This document shows positions 1 to 7,696 of a DNA stretch of 64,000 nt, one piece after another. The DNA is from Chloroflexota bacterium (GTDB taxonomy: Bacteria; Chloroflexota; UBA11872): contig JAJEDE010000001.1 of NCBI GenBank assembly GCA_022821645.1, positions 1 to 64,000 of the forward strand, read 5' to 3'. The translations under genes were made by a program, and so were the position numbers. Position 1 is the stretch's first letter. Every line of letters starts with the position of its first letter. Below the pieces are notes generated by a model. That model had not been told where the DNA came from. It did not search any database and was given only the letters and a program-made list of their open reading frames with translations.

Positions 1-19
1 AAAAAACCCCCCCAACGGT

Positions 20-70
20 GTCTCCCCCCCCCCCCCCCCCCTCTGGGGGGGGGGGTGGCGTGAGACAGCT
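20..70. repeat. Hairpin-like element, degenerate relative of the 27021 palindrome
   Basis: GTCTC at 20-24 pairs with GAGAC at 62-66, and the interior is a C run facing a G run. The right end reads TGGCGTGAGACAGCT, which matches 14 of 15 bases of the right end of the perfect palindrome at 27021-27070. I infer that the two belong to one palindromic repeat family. The homopolymer centre may be real expansion or assembly error. Confidence 0.4.
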
Positions 71-265
71 CCCCCCTTCACCCCCCACCAATTTCCGCTG
101 CCACCCACCCGCCTGCAGCCCCGTTCGAGTCCCGCCCCCAGGTCGCCGCGCCGCTCAGCCTCCCACCCAGGCCTCGCCACACCCCGTCCCCAGTCCCCGT
201 GCATATCCGCTCTCACTCGTCTTCCCTCTCCCCTCTACCCTTCCGCCCCCGCCCCGCCGCGCCTC

Positions 266-289
266 AAGAGTTTTTTAGAAAAAACTCTT
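266..289. repeat. 24-bp AT-rich palindrome
   Basis: Perfect inverted repeat with 11-base arms (AAGAG plus six T, then six A plus CTCTT) around an AG centre, standing out in a GC-rich surrounding. It could be a bidirectional intrinsic terminator-like hairpin or a dispersed extragenic palindrome. No gene ends next to it, so its role is unknown. Confidence 0.5.
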
Positions 290-510
290 ACGCGCGCAAA
301 CCGCCCCCCTCGCGCCGCCCCTGCTCCGCGCCACACACCACCCCAATCCGGCAGGCCGCCCCACCCTCCCGCACCCCGCGGCCTACCTCAGCGACCCACC
401 CGGACCCTCTACCGCCCCAGCCGTCCACCAACCTCCCGGTTCATGCGCCTGACGACTGCCGGCTCGGCCTCCTGGGTGCTCGTGCTACGCGTGCTCGGTG
501 TGCCAAGTGA

Positions 511-777
511 CTAGCAGCGAGGCCGGCGCAACCTCTAGCAGCACGGCGAGCGACCGAGTGGCCGCTCTGGAATTCCTACGTCTCACTCATCGGCGCCCAT
601 CTCGGCCTGGCACGACATTGGCAGGACGGATTAGTCGGTCTGAATCTCTATCTGCTACAACGCCTCGGCCCGTGGGCCGCCACGTTCTTCGCACTTGCTT
701 TGCTCGGCGTTGTGCGCCTTGCCATGGTTGTCGAAGGGTGCCGTATCGGTCGCATTGGACTTGGCGGTCGGCGATGA
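511..777 (+). pseudogene. Possible C-terminal remnant of a membrane protein
   Basis: An open frame without a convincing start runs from 511 to a TGA at 775-777. Its last 60 or so residues look protein-like: a hydrophobic stretch (TFFALALLGVVRLAMVV) followed by a basic tail. Upstream the frame is closed by a TGA and the DNA becomes low complexity. I read this as the decayed end of a membrane protein, but chance is possible and no family can be named. Confidence 0.25.
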
Positions 778-808
778 TGACTTGCCTTCCATTTGGGAGT
801 TTTGATTC

Positions 809-2203
809 ATGACCCAGCCCAACATCGTCCTGATCGTCGCCGACGACATGGGCTACGGCGACTTCGGGATTTTCAACGACGGTCCGGCGCGAACGCCAGT
901 ACTGGACAGGCTGGCGGACGAGAGCGTCTGCCTGACGCAGCACTATTCCGGTTCCTGCGTGTGTGCGCCGGCGCGAGCCGCGCTGATGACGGGTCGCTAC
1001 CCGCACCGCACGGGCGCCATCGACACGCTGGAGGGCCAGGGGCTTGACCGTCTGGCATTGCGGGAGATCACGCTAGCCGACCACCTTCGGGCTGCTGGTT
1101 ACGCAACCGGCATGGTGGGCAAGTGGCACCTGGGTGCGCTGGATCCGCGATATCACCCGAACGCTCGTGGGTTCGACGACTTTCTCGGTTTTCGCGGCGG
1201 CTGGGCGGACTACTACAAGTGGCGGATCGACCGGAATGGGACAATCGAACACTCCGATGGCCGCTACCTGACGGATGTTTTCGCGGCCGAGGCGTCGGCG
1301 TTTATCGAACGCAACGCACAGCGGCCGTTCTTCCTGCACGTGGCCTTCAACGCGCCGCACACCCCGCTGCAGGCGCCACAGGAGCTGGTCCAGCCCTATC
1401 TGGACGCCGGTCTTCCGCATGGCGTGGCACTGATTTACGCCATGAATGAGCGTATGGATGCGGGCGTAGGTCAGATTCTCGACACGCTGGATCGAAGCAG
1501 CTGCGCCGACAACACGATTGTGATGTTCACCAGCGACAACGGGCCGCAGCTTTCGCTCGGGTACGACTACACCATGGACGTTGAGGTGGATACGCGTCGT
1601 TTCAACTGCAATTTCAACGGCGCCAAGGGCAACGTATTCGAGGGCGGAATCCGTGTCCCGATGCTGGCGCGCTGGCCGGATGGGCTACCGGCCGGACAGC
1701 GCAACGACGCACTTGTCCACTACGTGGATTGGCTGCCCACACTGCTGGAGGCGGCCGGCGCCTCGCGCGTGGACGGAGCGCCAATCGATGGCGTGAGCGT
1801 GTTGCCTACGCTGCGCGGTGAGCCGGCGCCCGCCGCGCCGCGACGGTTCTGGCAGTGGAATCGCTACACGCCGCAGGTCGAGTGCAATGCGGCGATTCGG
1901 GACGGACGCTGGAAGCTGGTGCGGCCGAGGATCGACGAGTTGATGCGGGTCAGACCCGAACACACTCAGATGGACAGGGACCTGAAGTACCGGCCCGAGC
2001 TTCACCACGCGGCGATTCCGGCTCGCGTGGCGGATCGGGAATTCCCGACACCAGGCGCTCCGCTGCTGTTCGATCTCGAACTCGACCCCTGTGAGCAGAA
2101 CGACCTGGCGGATGCGGAGTCCGGGCGCGCGGCAAGCCTTCTCGGCGAATTAGAGTCGTGGTTCGAGGAGGTGGAGGCGGAGCGGCTGACCATCGCCGAC
2201 TGA
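809..2203 (+). CDS. Sulfatase, cytoplasmic arylsulfatase-like
   Basis: A 464-residue member of the sulfatase branch of the alkaline phosphatase superfamily, expected to hydrolyse a sulfate ester. The N-terminus begins directly with the first beta-strand and metal-binding residues (NIVLIVADDMGYGD, D12 and D13). The formylglycine motif is C52-A-P-A-R56, followed by the helix AALMTGRYP. A second metal-site motif SDNGP lies near the middle and a DLEL-DP-E segment near the C-terminus. There is no signal peptide, so it should be cytoplasmic and need an imported substrate. GGGAG at 795-799 sits 9 bases before the ATG. It converges on another sulfatase 28 bases downstream. The true substrate cannot be told from sequence. 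Confidence 0.93.
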   Translation: MTQPNIVLIVADDMGYGDFGIFNDGPARTPVLDRLADESVCLTQHYSGSCVCAPARAALMTGRYPHRTGAIDTLEGQGLDRLALREITLADHLRAAGYATGMVGKWHLGALDPRYHPNARGFDDFLGFRGGWADYYKWRIDRNGTIEHSDGRYLTDVFAAEASAFIERNAQRPFFLHVAFNAPHTPLQAPQELVQPYLDAGLPHGVALIYAMNERMDAGVGQILDTLDRSSCADNTIVMFTSDNGPQLSLGYDYTMDVEVDTRRFNCNFNGAKGNVFEGGIRVPMLARWPDGLPAGQRNDALVHYVDWLPTLLEAAGASRVDGAPIDGVSVLPTLRGEPAPAAPRRFWQWNRYTPQVECNAAIRDGRWKLVRPRIDELMRVRPEHTQMDRDLKYRPELHHAAIPARVADREFPTPGAPLLFDLELDPCEQNDLADAESGRAASLLGELESWFEEVEAERLTIAD

Positions 2204-2231
2204 AACGGCGCCCTCTCGGGTGATCGGCCGG

Positions 2232-3593
2232 TTAGTAGGGGACGCTGGCCGCCGACGGATGATTGGCGTAGGTCAGTTGCGGGTCCGGCCGACCGTCGAG
2301 CACGCGAGCGACGAACGCGTGCATCTCGTCACGCAACGTCTCGGCCAACCTCTGATGCGTGGCAATGAGATTGGTTCGCTCGTACGGGTCGCTGACGACG
2401 TCGTATAGCTCAAGATCTCCTGGCCTAGCTCCAAGATGGCCGGCCGACATGTGCTCAATCAGCTTCCAGCGCCCGCTGCGCCATCCGCGGTTCATTCCAA
2501 AGTTGTTGTTCGTCATACAGATCGGCGGGTGTTCCAGCGCCTGCCCGTGAACAGCCGGAAGGAGACTGATTCCATCCACGCAGGGCGTCGGTTCGATTCC
2601 CAGGTAGTCAAGAATCGTCGGCACCAGGTCGATGTGCTCAACAGTGTCAACGACTCGGCGAGAGGGCAATCCCTCCGGGTGGTGAAGAATCAGGGGGATC
2701 TGGACATTGGTCTGATAGAGATCGCCGTGATTGAAGAACATGTCGTGGTCGACGATCGACTCGCCGTGATCGGCCACGATGACCGTCAATGTGTCCTCCG
2801 CAAGCCCGCGTGTTTTCAGTGACGACAGCACGCGCCCAATCATGGCGTCCATGTAGGCGATTTCGCCGTCGAATAACGCAGTCACGAATTCCAGGTCGGT
2901 AACGTCCCGCACCAGGTCGATGTGCGACTGCTGGCGGGGGTCGCGCCTGCCCGCGCCGCCGCTCGTTCGATGTTTCCACCACGGGTGCTGGTGGAACTTG
3001 GTGAGGCTGGTATTTCCGGGGTTGTGCTCGTCGCCGGCGTAGAACATTCGGTCATATGGTGCCGGCGGAAAATAAGGCCAGTGGGGATCCCACCAGTGGG
3101 TGAACAGGTAAAACGGGCCGTTATCCGCGTCGCCCGACTCGATCCACTCCACCAGGATGTCGGCCATGTGTTCGGCTGGGATACCACCTCCATAGGTGGC
3201 TTCGCCGCCACGGTCCAGGTACGTCTCCCAGTTGCGCATCCAATACGGCGAGCGAAAGGCGCGTCCGCGTCCTTCCAGCGCTGACGTGCGGTACCCGTGC
3301 CGGGCCAGCGTCTCATGCAGAAACTCGATGTCCGGTGCCAGCGCATGCTGCTGCGGCGGCTCGGCGTGAATCACGATGCCCGAGTTCAGTGGATGCACGC
3401 CGGTGAGCATGCTGGTCCAGCCCGGCGTGGTCGGCAGCCCTGTCAGGTTTGCGTCGGCGAACTGCACGCCGTTACGTGCCAGTCGATCGATATTGGGTGA
3501 GGTGGGACGCGGGTAGCCGTAGCAACCGAGGTGATTGGCAGGCGTGGTGTCCAGCCCAAAGATCAGAATGTTCGGACGTCGGACGGTGCTCAT
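2232..3593 (-). CDS. Sulfatase-family hydrolase with Thr in place of the catalytic Cys
   Basis: A 453-residue protein with the sulfatase fold: N-terminal NILIFGLDTTPANHLG strand, a TSMLTGVHP helix after the active-site motif, and the metal-site segment ADHGES. The usual C-x-P-x-R formylglycine motif instead reads T55-T-P-G-W59, so both the modified Cys (or Ser) and the following Arg are absent. It cannot carry formylglycine. It may use Thr as nucleophile, as phosphodiesterase and phosphatase members of the superfamily do, or be a non-classical phospho-/phosphonohydrolase. The ATG at 3593 was chosen because the family N-terminus begins there; the reading frame is open further upstream but that part has unrelated composition. 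An ATGA overlap joins it to a small upstream frame. Confidence 0.85.
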   Translation of the reverse strand: MSTVRRPNILIFGLDTTPANHLGCYGYPRPTSPNIDRLARNGVQFADANLTGLPTTPGWTSMLTGVHPLNSGIVIHAEPPQQHALAPDIEFLHETLARHGYRTSALEGRGRAFRSPYWMRNWETYLDRGGEATYGGGIPAEHMADILVEWIESGDADNGPFYLFTHWWDPHWPYFPPAPYDRMFYAGDEHNPGNTSLTKFHQHPWWKHRTSGGAGRRDPRQQSHIDLVRDVTDLEFVTALFDGEIAYMDAMIGRVLSSLKTRGLAEDTLTVIVADHGESIVDHDMFFNHGDLYQTNVQIPLILHHPEGLPSRRVVDTVEHIDLVPTILDYLGIEPTPCVDGISLLPAVHGQALEHPPICMTNNNFGMNRGWRSGRWKLIEHMSAGHLGARPGDLELYDVVSDPYERTNLIATHQRLAETLRDEMHAFVARVLDGRPDPQLTYANHPSAASVPY

Positions 3594-3975
3594 TGCCTGC
3601 CGTCGATGTCCCGAAAGCTGAATCCAAAGAGCCGTGCGGCGCCGTGAATTCCGAATCGCAAAAGAAACTCTCGACTGAACGGAAGGGAGTGCGCGTCGTC
3701 CCACAGCGCTGGCACGCTGGCTCCTTGCGTCACGATGCGCGCAGGTGGCGCGGAACTGATGTCGTTTCCTGCAACGTCCAACACCTGCACGTCGATCCAG
3801 TTTCGACCCGGCAGCGCATCGTCCCACGAGACCCTAAAGCCAGCGGGGCCGCACAGAGCTTGATCGGTACAGTCGTGACTGTGCCCGGCATCTCGTTGGC
3901 CGGAGTTTCGAGGGCCGCGAATCCATTAGCCGCTAGCTCGACGGCCGTGGGGTATGGCGAAGCCACGTGAGGCAA
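3590..3975 (-). pseudogene. Broken Ig-like fragment between two sulfatase genes
   Basis: One frame is open from about 3925 to a TGA at 3592-3590 that overlaps the ATG of the next sulfatase (ATGA). It reads protein-like, with a beta-sandwich flavour (WIDVQVLDVAGN, typical of Ig-like domains) and an aromatic C-terminus (RLFGFSFRDIDG). No ATG exists; GTG at 3790 is the first plausible start. A second frame covering 3975 to about 3850 also reads plausibly (ELAANGFAALETPANEMPG), so the original gene may have been frameshifted. It may serve only to couple translation between the two sulfatases. Function unknown. Confidence 0.35.
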
Positions 3976-3983
3976 GCGACTTT

Positions 3984-5462
3984 CTAGACGGTGGGCAGCG
4001 GCGCGGTGTCGTCAACCGTTGCCTGCCAGGCGCGGATGCGGTCCAGCAAGTCGGAGATGCGTCCGCGCTGGTCGGGATCGTTGAACCGATTCGTGAGTTC
4101 GTGGGGATCCGTATTCAGGTCAAACAGTTCCGACTGGTCGGTGGCGCTGGCGTTTAGCTTCCATCCGTCGTTGCTGAGAATGGAACGCCACGGATCCGAC
4201 TCAACTCGGTGCGCCTCGGGCGGAGCGTCCGGCGGCCAGACGCACGAGTTGTGGCTGCCGTTCCATTCAACGATCACGTCGTTGGTTGCGAGGTCGGCGG
4301 TACCTTCGAAAACGCCCGCCCGACTTACGCCCTGGACCTCGGCGGGCGCGCCCAGGCCCATCAGATCCATCAGCGTCGGAACCAGGTCCACCAGGCTCAT
4401 CGCACCGTCGATCCGTCGTCCGTTGTCGGAGAGCCAGGGCACCCGCAGCAGCAACGGCACGCGCATGGCCTCTTCGTAGAGCGTGCACTTCGCCAGGATG
4501 TTGTGATCGCCCATCATGTCGCCGTGGTCTGAGGTGAATACGACGATTGTGCGATCCGCCTGGCCGGAGTCATGAAGGGCCTGGAGAATTCGGCCGACCG
4601 CGCGGTCCACCAGCGTGACCAGCCCCCAGTAATTGCGACGCACCCTGCGCCAGGAGGCTTCGTCCTTCAGATCGAACCCTCGCCAATCCGTGCTGCCGTA
4701 GTAGGCCGCGAGCGCCCGATGGATGAGTGAGACGTCGTTATCCGGCGGGCGGAGGAAGGCCGGCCCGGTTTCCAGATTCGACGGATCGTGTAGTTCGTTG
4801 AGCGGGCCGTCGAAGGGCATGTGTGGTTCGAGGAAGTTGACATAATGAACCCACGGCCTGTCCGCGTGGGCGCGGATGAACTCGGCCGAACGCTCACCCA
4901 GGAAGCTGGCCTTGGTGTACGGCACGGGCATCTCGGCGGCGTACTGGCGAGAGAAGGTCCGCAGTGTTCCCGTATCCGCCGACGAGTCACCGCGCTGGGA
5001 CTTCCCGGAATCCGGCTCAAACCCGTGCTCGACCAGGAAGTAGTGATAGTCGCTGAGGCGTTGAGCCTCGATTGGGTCCGCGTAGTACTCCCGGTAGCCG
5101 TCCTCGATCCCCACGAATTCCGAGAAGCCGCGCTGCGCGATGAGTTCGCTGCCCAGGTGCCACTTGCCGTAGTAGGTGCAGGTGTAGTCGTCGGGAACCC
5201 GCTCCGCCAACGTCAGGTGATCAGGCCGTAGCGGGTCGTTGTTCTCGAGACAGCCCGTGGTGTGTGGGTAGTAGCCGGTCATGATCGATGAGCGGGACGG
5301 AGTGCAGACCGGTTGGGTGCAATACGCACGGTCGACGACGAAGCTCTCGTCGGCCAGCCGGTTCAGGTTTGGCGCCTGGATGGTGCGGTTCCCGTAGCAG
5401 GCCAGGGTGTCGTCCCGTTGCTCATCCGTGAAGATGAAGAGCAGATTCGGTTTCTCAACCAC
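3984..5462 (-). CDS. Sulfatase, arylsulfatase/choline-sulfatase-like
   Basis: A 492-residue sulfatase with a canonical formylglycine motif C53-T-P-S-R57 followed by SSIMTGYYPH, an N-terminal metal-binding strand (NLLFIFTDEQRDD) and a second-site motif TSDHGDMMGDH. The C-terminal SELFDLNTDPHELTN segment is typical of soluble arylsulfatases. The GTG start at 5462 is preferred because GGGAGG at 5469-5474 lies 6 bases upstream; a TTG start at 5504 is also possible. There is no signal peptide, so it should be cytoplasmic. It lies in an apparent minus-strand operon: solute-binding lipoprotein, small lipoprotein, this gene, fragment, then the Thr-variant sulfatase. The substrate is unknown. Confidence 0.92.
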   Translation of the reverse strand: MVEKPNLLFIFTDEQRDDTLACYGNRTIQAPNLNRLADESFVVDRAYCTQPVCTPSRSSIMTGYYPHTTGCLENNDPLRPDHLTLAERVPDDYTCTYYGKWHLGSELIAQRGFSEFVGIEDGYREYYADPIEAQRLSDYHYFLVEHGFEPDSGKSQRGDSSADTGTLRTFSRQYAAEMPVPYTKASFLGERSAEFIRAHADRPWVHYVNFLEPHMPFDGPLNELHDPSNLETGPAFLRPPDNDVSLIHRALAAYYGSTDWRGFDLKDEASWRRVRRNYWGLVTLVDRAVGRILQALHDSGQADRTIVVFTSDHGDMMGDHNILAKCTLYEEAMRVPLLLRVPWLSDNGRRIDGAMSLVDLVPTLMDLMGLGAPAEVQGVSRAGVFEGTADLATNDVIVEWNGSHNSCVWPPDAPPEAHRVESDPWRSILSNDGWKLNASATDQSELFDLNTDPHELTNRFNDPDQRGRISDLLDRIRAWQATVDDTAPLPTV

Positions 5463-5556
5463 TGTGGACCTCCCATCGCGGGTCCTCGCCGCATGGTGTC
5501 TCAAGGCTATCCGCGACCGAGTTGCCGCCGAATTTTCGGCCGGTCAGGGACGAGAC

Positions 5557-5796
5557 TTAGCTTCCCCCGGATGTCTGCGGAGTCGCTTGCGCGCCTTTGG
5601 CGTCCTGTTGTGCCTGCCACTGCTCCCGCAGGCGTGCGTGTTCCTCATCGGAGAGATAGCGGCCGCTCTCCGAACTCGTCCTTGGAAACGAGTAGTCCTC
5701 GAACGCGCTCTCGGAGTCGCCACAACCTGCAAGTAATAGCGCGGCGGCAACGGCGCCGGCTCCAAGCGAACGGCGCAACCAAACGCGCCTGCCCAT
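5557..5796 (-). CDS. Small lipoprotein
   Basis: A 79-residue protein with a classic lipoprotein signal: MGRRVWLRR, a hydrophobic stretch, and lipobox LLAG-C25. The mature part is short, polar and rich in Ser, Glu and Gln (LSDEEHARLREQWQAQQDAK), perhaps one helix. The ATG at 5796 is chosen because it places the basic n-region and lipobox correctly; a longer open frame upstream is not signal-like. It sits 94 bases downstream of the solute-binding protein and 94 upstream of a sulfatase, so it may accompany the uptake protein. I do not recognise a family. Confidence 0.7.
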   Translation of the reverse strand: MGRRVWLRRSLGAGAVAAALLLAGCGDSESAFEDYSFPRTSSESGRYLSDEEHARLREQWQAQQDAKGAQATPQTSGGS

Positions 5797-5890
5797 CACC
5801 GGGCCTTGCTTCACCGACGCTTGGACTCGCCGAGACGGCCGCAAGCAGGCGCGAGCCAAGCCGCCCGCGCCCGCTAGGCGATCCATTCGG

Positions 5891-7513
5891 CTAGATCCAG
5901 CCGCGACTGCGCATCTCCTCAATCTGCAGCGCCTGGTTGCCCTCGGCGGCCGTCTTGACGTTCCCGATCATCTCTTCCAGCGCCACCTCGCCAAGCATGT
6001 AGAGCTGCTCGAGTCCGATCCAACTCTGATACCACTCGCCCCAGTTTGGCATCCGGTACTGGCGGTGACGGTTTTCCGTGCCGTCGGCGTACTGTTTGAG
6101 GTAGTGCATGTTGTTGGGCGGACCAGACTGCGCTTCCGCCGTTTCCAGGGCTGGCCGCCACATGGGCAGGTGGCCGCGGTCGACGCCGGCCACGCGGTGC
6201 TGTACCTCGGTCCCGAAGTAGAGGCAGACTTCGGCGGTCTCCGCCACGTTGCCGCGAGCTTCGGCGCCGCTGGTTACGGCGTGGAACTGGCAAGACCAGA
6301 ACGTGCCCGATCTGCCGGTTGCCGGATTGACGGGCACCGGCGCCAGCGACCACTCGAAGCGGTCCTTGATCTGAATCAGCGGGCGCGCCGTCTGACGGAC
6401 GCGCTCGGTCAGGTAATACGCCTGGATGCCAGCCGTGAATGGCGTGCTGAACTCGCCGCGAACCTCGCGCATATCGGCGATGGGCACGGCGACCTCGTGC
6501 TCGAACACCGCGTCATGGATGAATTGAATCCCCGCGCTGCCACCGTTTTCGTACATCGTGAATTCGGTGTCGTCGTAGCTGCGGAAGTACTCCTCGTTGC
6601 CTGACCAGATCATCGGGTGCCACGAATACCAGTTGCCGCCCCCGTCCATGCCCCAAAGGCCTTGTTCTGGATCGGTGGTCTTCTGCGCATTCTCCAGCAG
6701 GTCGTCCCAGGTCCAGCTGTCGTCGGGATGACCGGCACCCAGTTCATCCACGAGGGTCTGGTTGTACATGAACCCGCTGATCCCACCCTGGTAGGTGATG
6801 CCGTACTGGTTGCCGTGCAATTGGGGCGGAGGCGGAAACCTGTGGTCGTCGTCGTGCCCGTTGTCGGTCCAGAGGTTGGGGATGTAGTAGTACTCCTCCT
6901 CGTTCCAGCCATCCATTTTCTCCAGCACCGAGTTGAGCTGGAGCACCGTGTTGTCGTCACGCCAGGCGTTGAAGAGGTGGCCATCCCAGAGCACCATCTC
7001 CGGCAGCGTGCCGGCCGCGGCTCGGATGGAGAGCGTGTCCCAATAGCCCCCGCCAACCGGTTCCACCAGAACTCTCACGTCCGGCCGCCGATTGGCCCAG
7101 TTTTCAACCGCCCACTGCACCGCCGCGCCGCGCGGGCCGGAGGTGTGGTCAGTCGCGAAGGTCAGCACTACGGGTGGGCGCTGCGCCTCGACTTCAACGA
7201 CTTTCTCGACGACTTTTTCAACGACCTTCTCAACTTCGACTACCTCTTTGACAACCTCCGTGACTACCTTTTCGACTTGGACTTCCTGAACTTCGACCTG
7301 AACCTGGGTCTGCGTCACGATCTTCTCGACTGGCACTTCCTTGACTTCGGTCCTTGTGACGATGGTCTCGACCGGCACTTCCTTGACTACGATCTTCTCG
7401 ACTGGAACTTCCTTGGTTACGACCTGAGTCTCGCCGCAGGCTGCCAGAAGCGCCGCTGCACCGGCTCCGAAGCCTCCAACACCTAGTATCTTCAGGATTT
7501 GTCGTCGAGTCAT
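5891..7513 (-). CDS. ABC transporter solute-binding lipoprotein (family 1, sugar type)
   Basis: A 540-residue extracellular solute-binding protein. The N-terminus has twin arginines (MTRRQILK), a hydrophobic stretch and lipobox ALLAA-C26, so it is a lipoprotein. Residues about 29-110 form a repetitive stalk of Val-Glu-Lys-Ile/Val-Val and Val-Pro-Val-Glu units, a type I associate with Chloroflexota binding proteins. The rest has the aromatic, Trp-rich composition of sugar-binding proteins (DSWTWDDLL, WYSWHPMIW). RBS-like GGGAGGG precedes the ATG. No permease or ATPase gene is nearby, so it must pair with membrane components encoded elsewhere. Adjacent sulfatases suggest a sulfated saccharide ligand, which is inference. 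Confidence 0.88.
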   Translation of the reverse strand: MTRRQILKILGVGGFGAGAAALLAACGETQVVTKEVPVEKIVVKEVPVETIVTRTEVKEVPVEKIVTQTQVQVEVQEVQVEKVVTEVVKEVVEVEKVVEKVVEKVVEVEAQRPPVVLTFATDHTSGPRGAAVQWAVENWANRRPDVRVLVEPVGGGYWDTLSIRAAAGTLPEMVLWDGHLFNAWRDDNTVLQLNSVLEKMDGWNEEEYYYIPNLWTDNGHDDDHRFPPPPQLHGNQYGITYQGGISGFMYNQTLVDELGAGHPDDSWTWDDLLENAQKTTDPEQGLWGMDGGGNWYSWHPMIWSGNEEYFRSYDDTEFTMYENGGSAGIQFIHDAVFEHEVAVPIADMREVRGEFSTPFTAGIQAYYLTERVRQTARPLIQIKDRFEWSLAPVPVNPATGRSGTFWSCQFHAVTSGAEARGNVAETAEVCLYFGTEVQHRVAGVDRGHLPMWRPALETAEAQSGPPNNMHYLKQYADGTENRHRQYRMPNWGEWYQSWIGLEQLYMLGEVALEEMIGNVKTAAEGNQALQIEEMRSRGWI

Positions 7514-7538
7514 CAGTGCCCTCCCTGGTTTCGGCCTC

Positions 7539-7560
7539 GTACTTCACCTGTCCGAAGTAC
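7539..7560. promoter_or_regulatory. Inverted repeat in divergent promoter of the sulfatase/binding-protein island
   Basis: GTACTTC (7539-7545) and GAAGTAC (7554-7560) form a perfect 7-base inverted repeat with an 8-base spacer. It lies 26 bases upstream of the solute-binding protein start and 137 bases upstream of the plus-strand sulfatase. Size and position fit an operator for a dimeric repressor controlling both directions. No regulator gene is in the island. Confidence 0.4.
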
Positions 7561-7696
7561 TCTAAGCCCGAACCATTCTTACGCTACGCCCAGTTCGGCA
7601 GGGCGTCAAACGCACCGGCGGTACCAGGATGACCTTCGCAAGGGCAAAGCTGGTCCCAAATCCGCGAAGTTGCGGTGCTACTTAGAGGAGAACACC

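Larger units (their letters stand above)
1..480. other. C-rich low-complexity tract, no gene seen
   Basis: The plus strand is strongly C-rich and G-poor apart from one G run, with an 18-C run at 24-41 and an 11-G run at 45-55. The open frames here are all Pro/Arg/Ser low-complexity and none has a credible start or a recognisable domain. It could be a genuine repeat tract or a poor-quality contig end. Two short palindromic elements inside it are listed separately. Confidence 0.6.

Noticed and set aside
1..800. Plus-strand Pro-rich open frames at the window start
   Set aside because: They arise from the C-rich tract. No start, RBS or family supports them.
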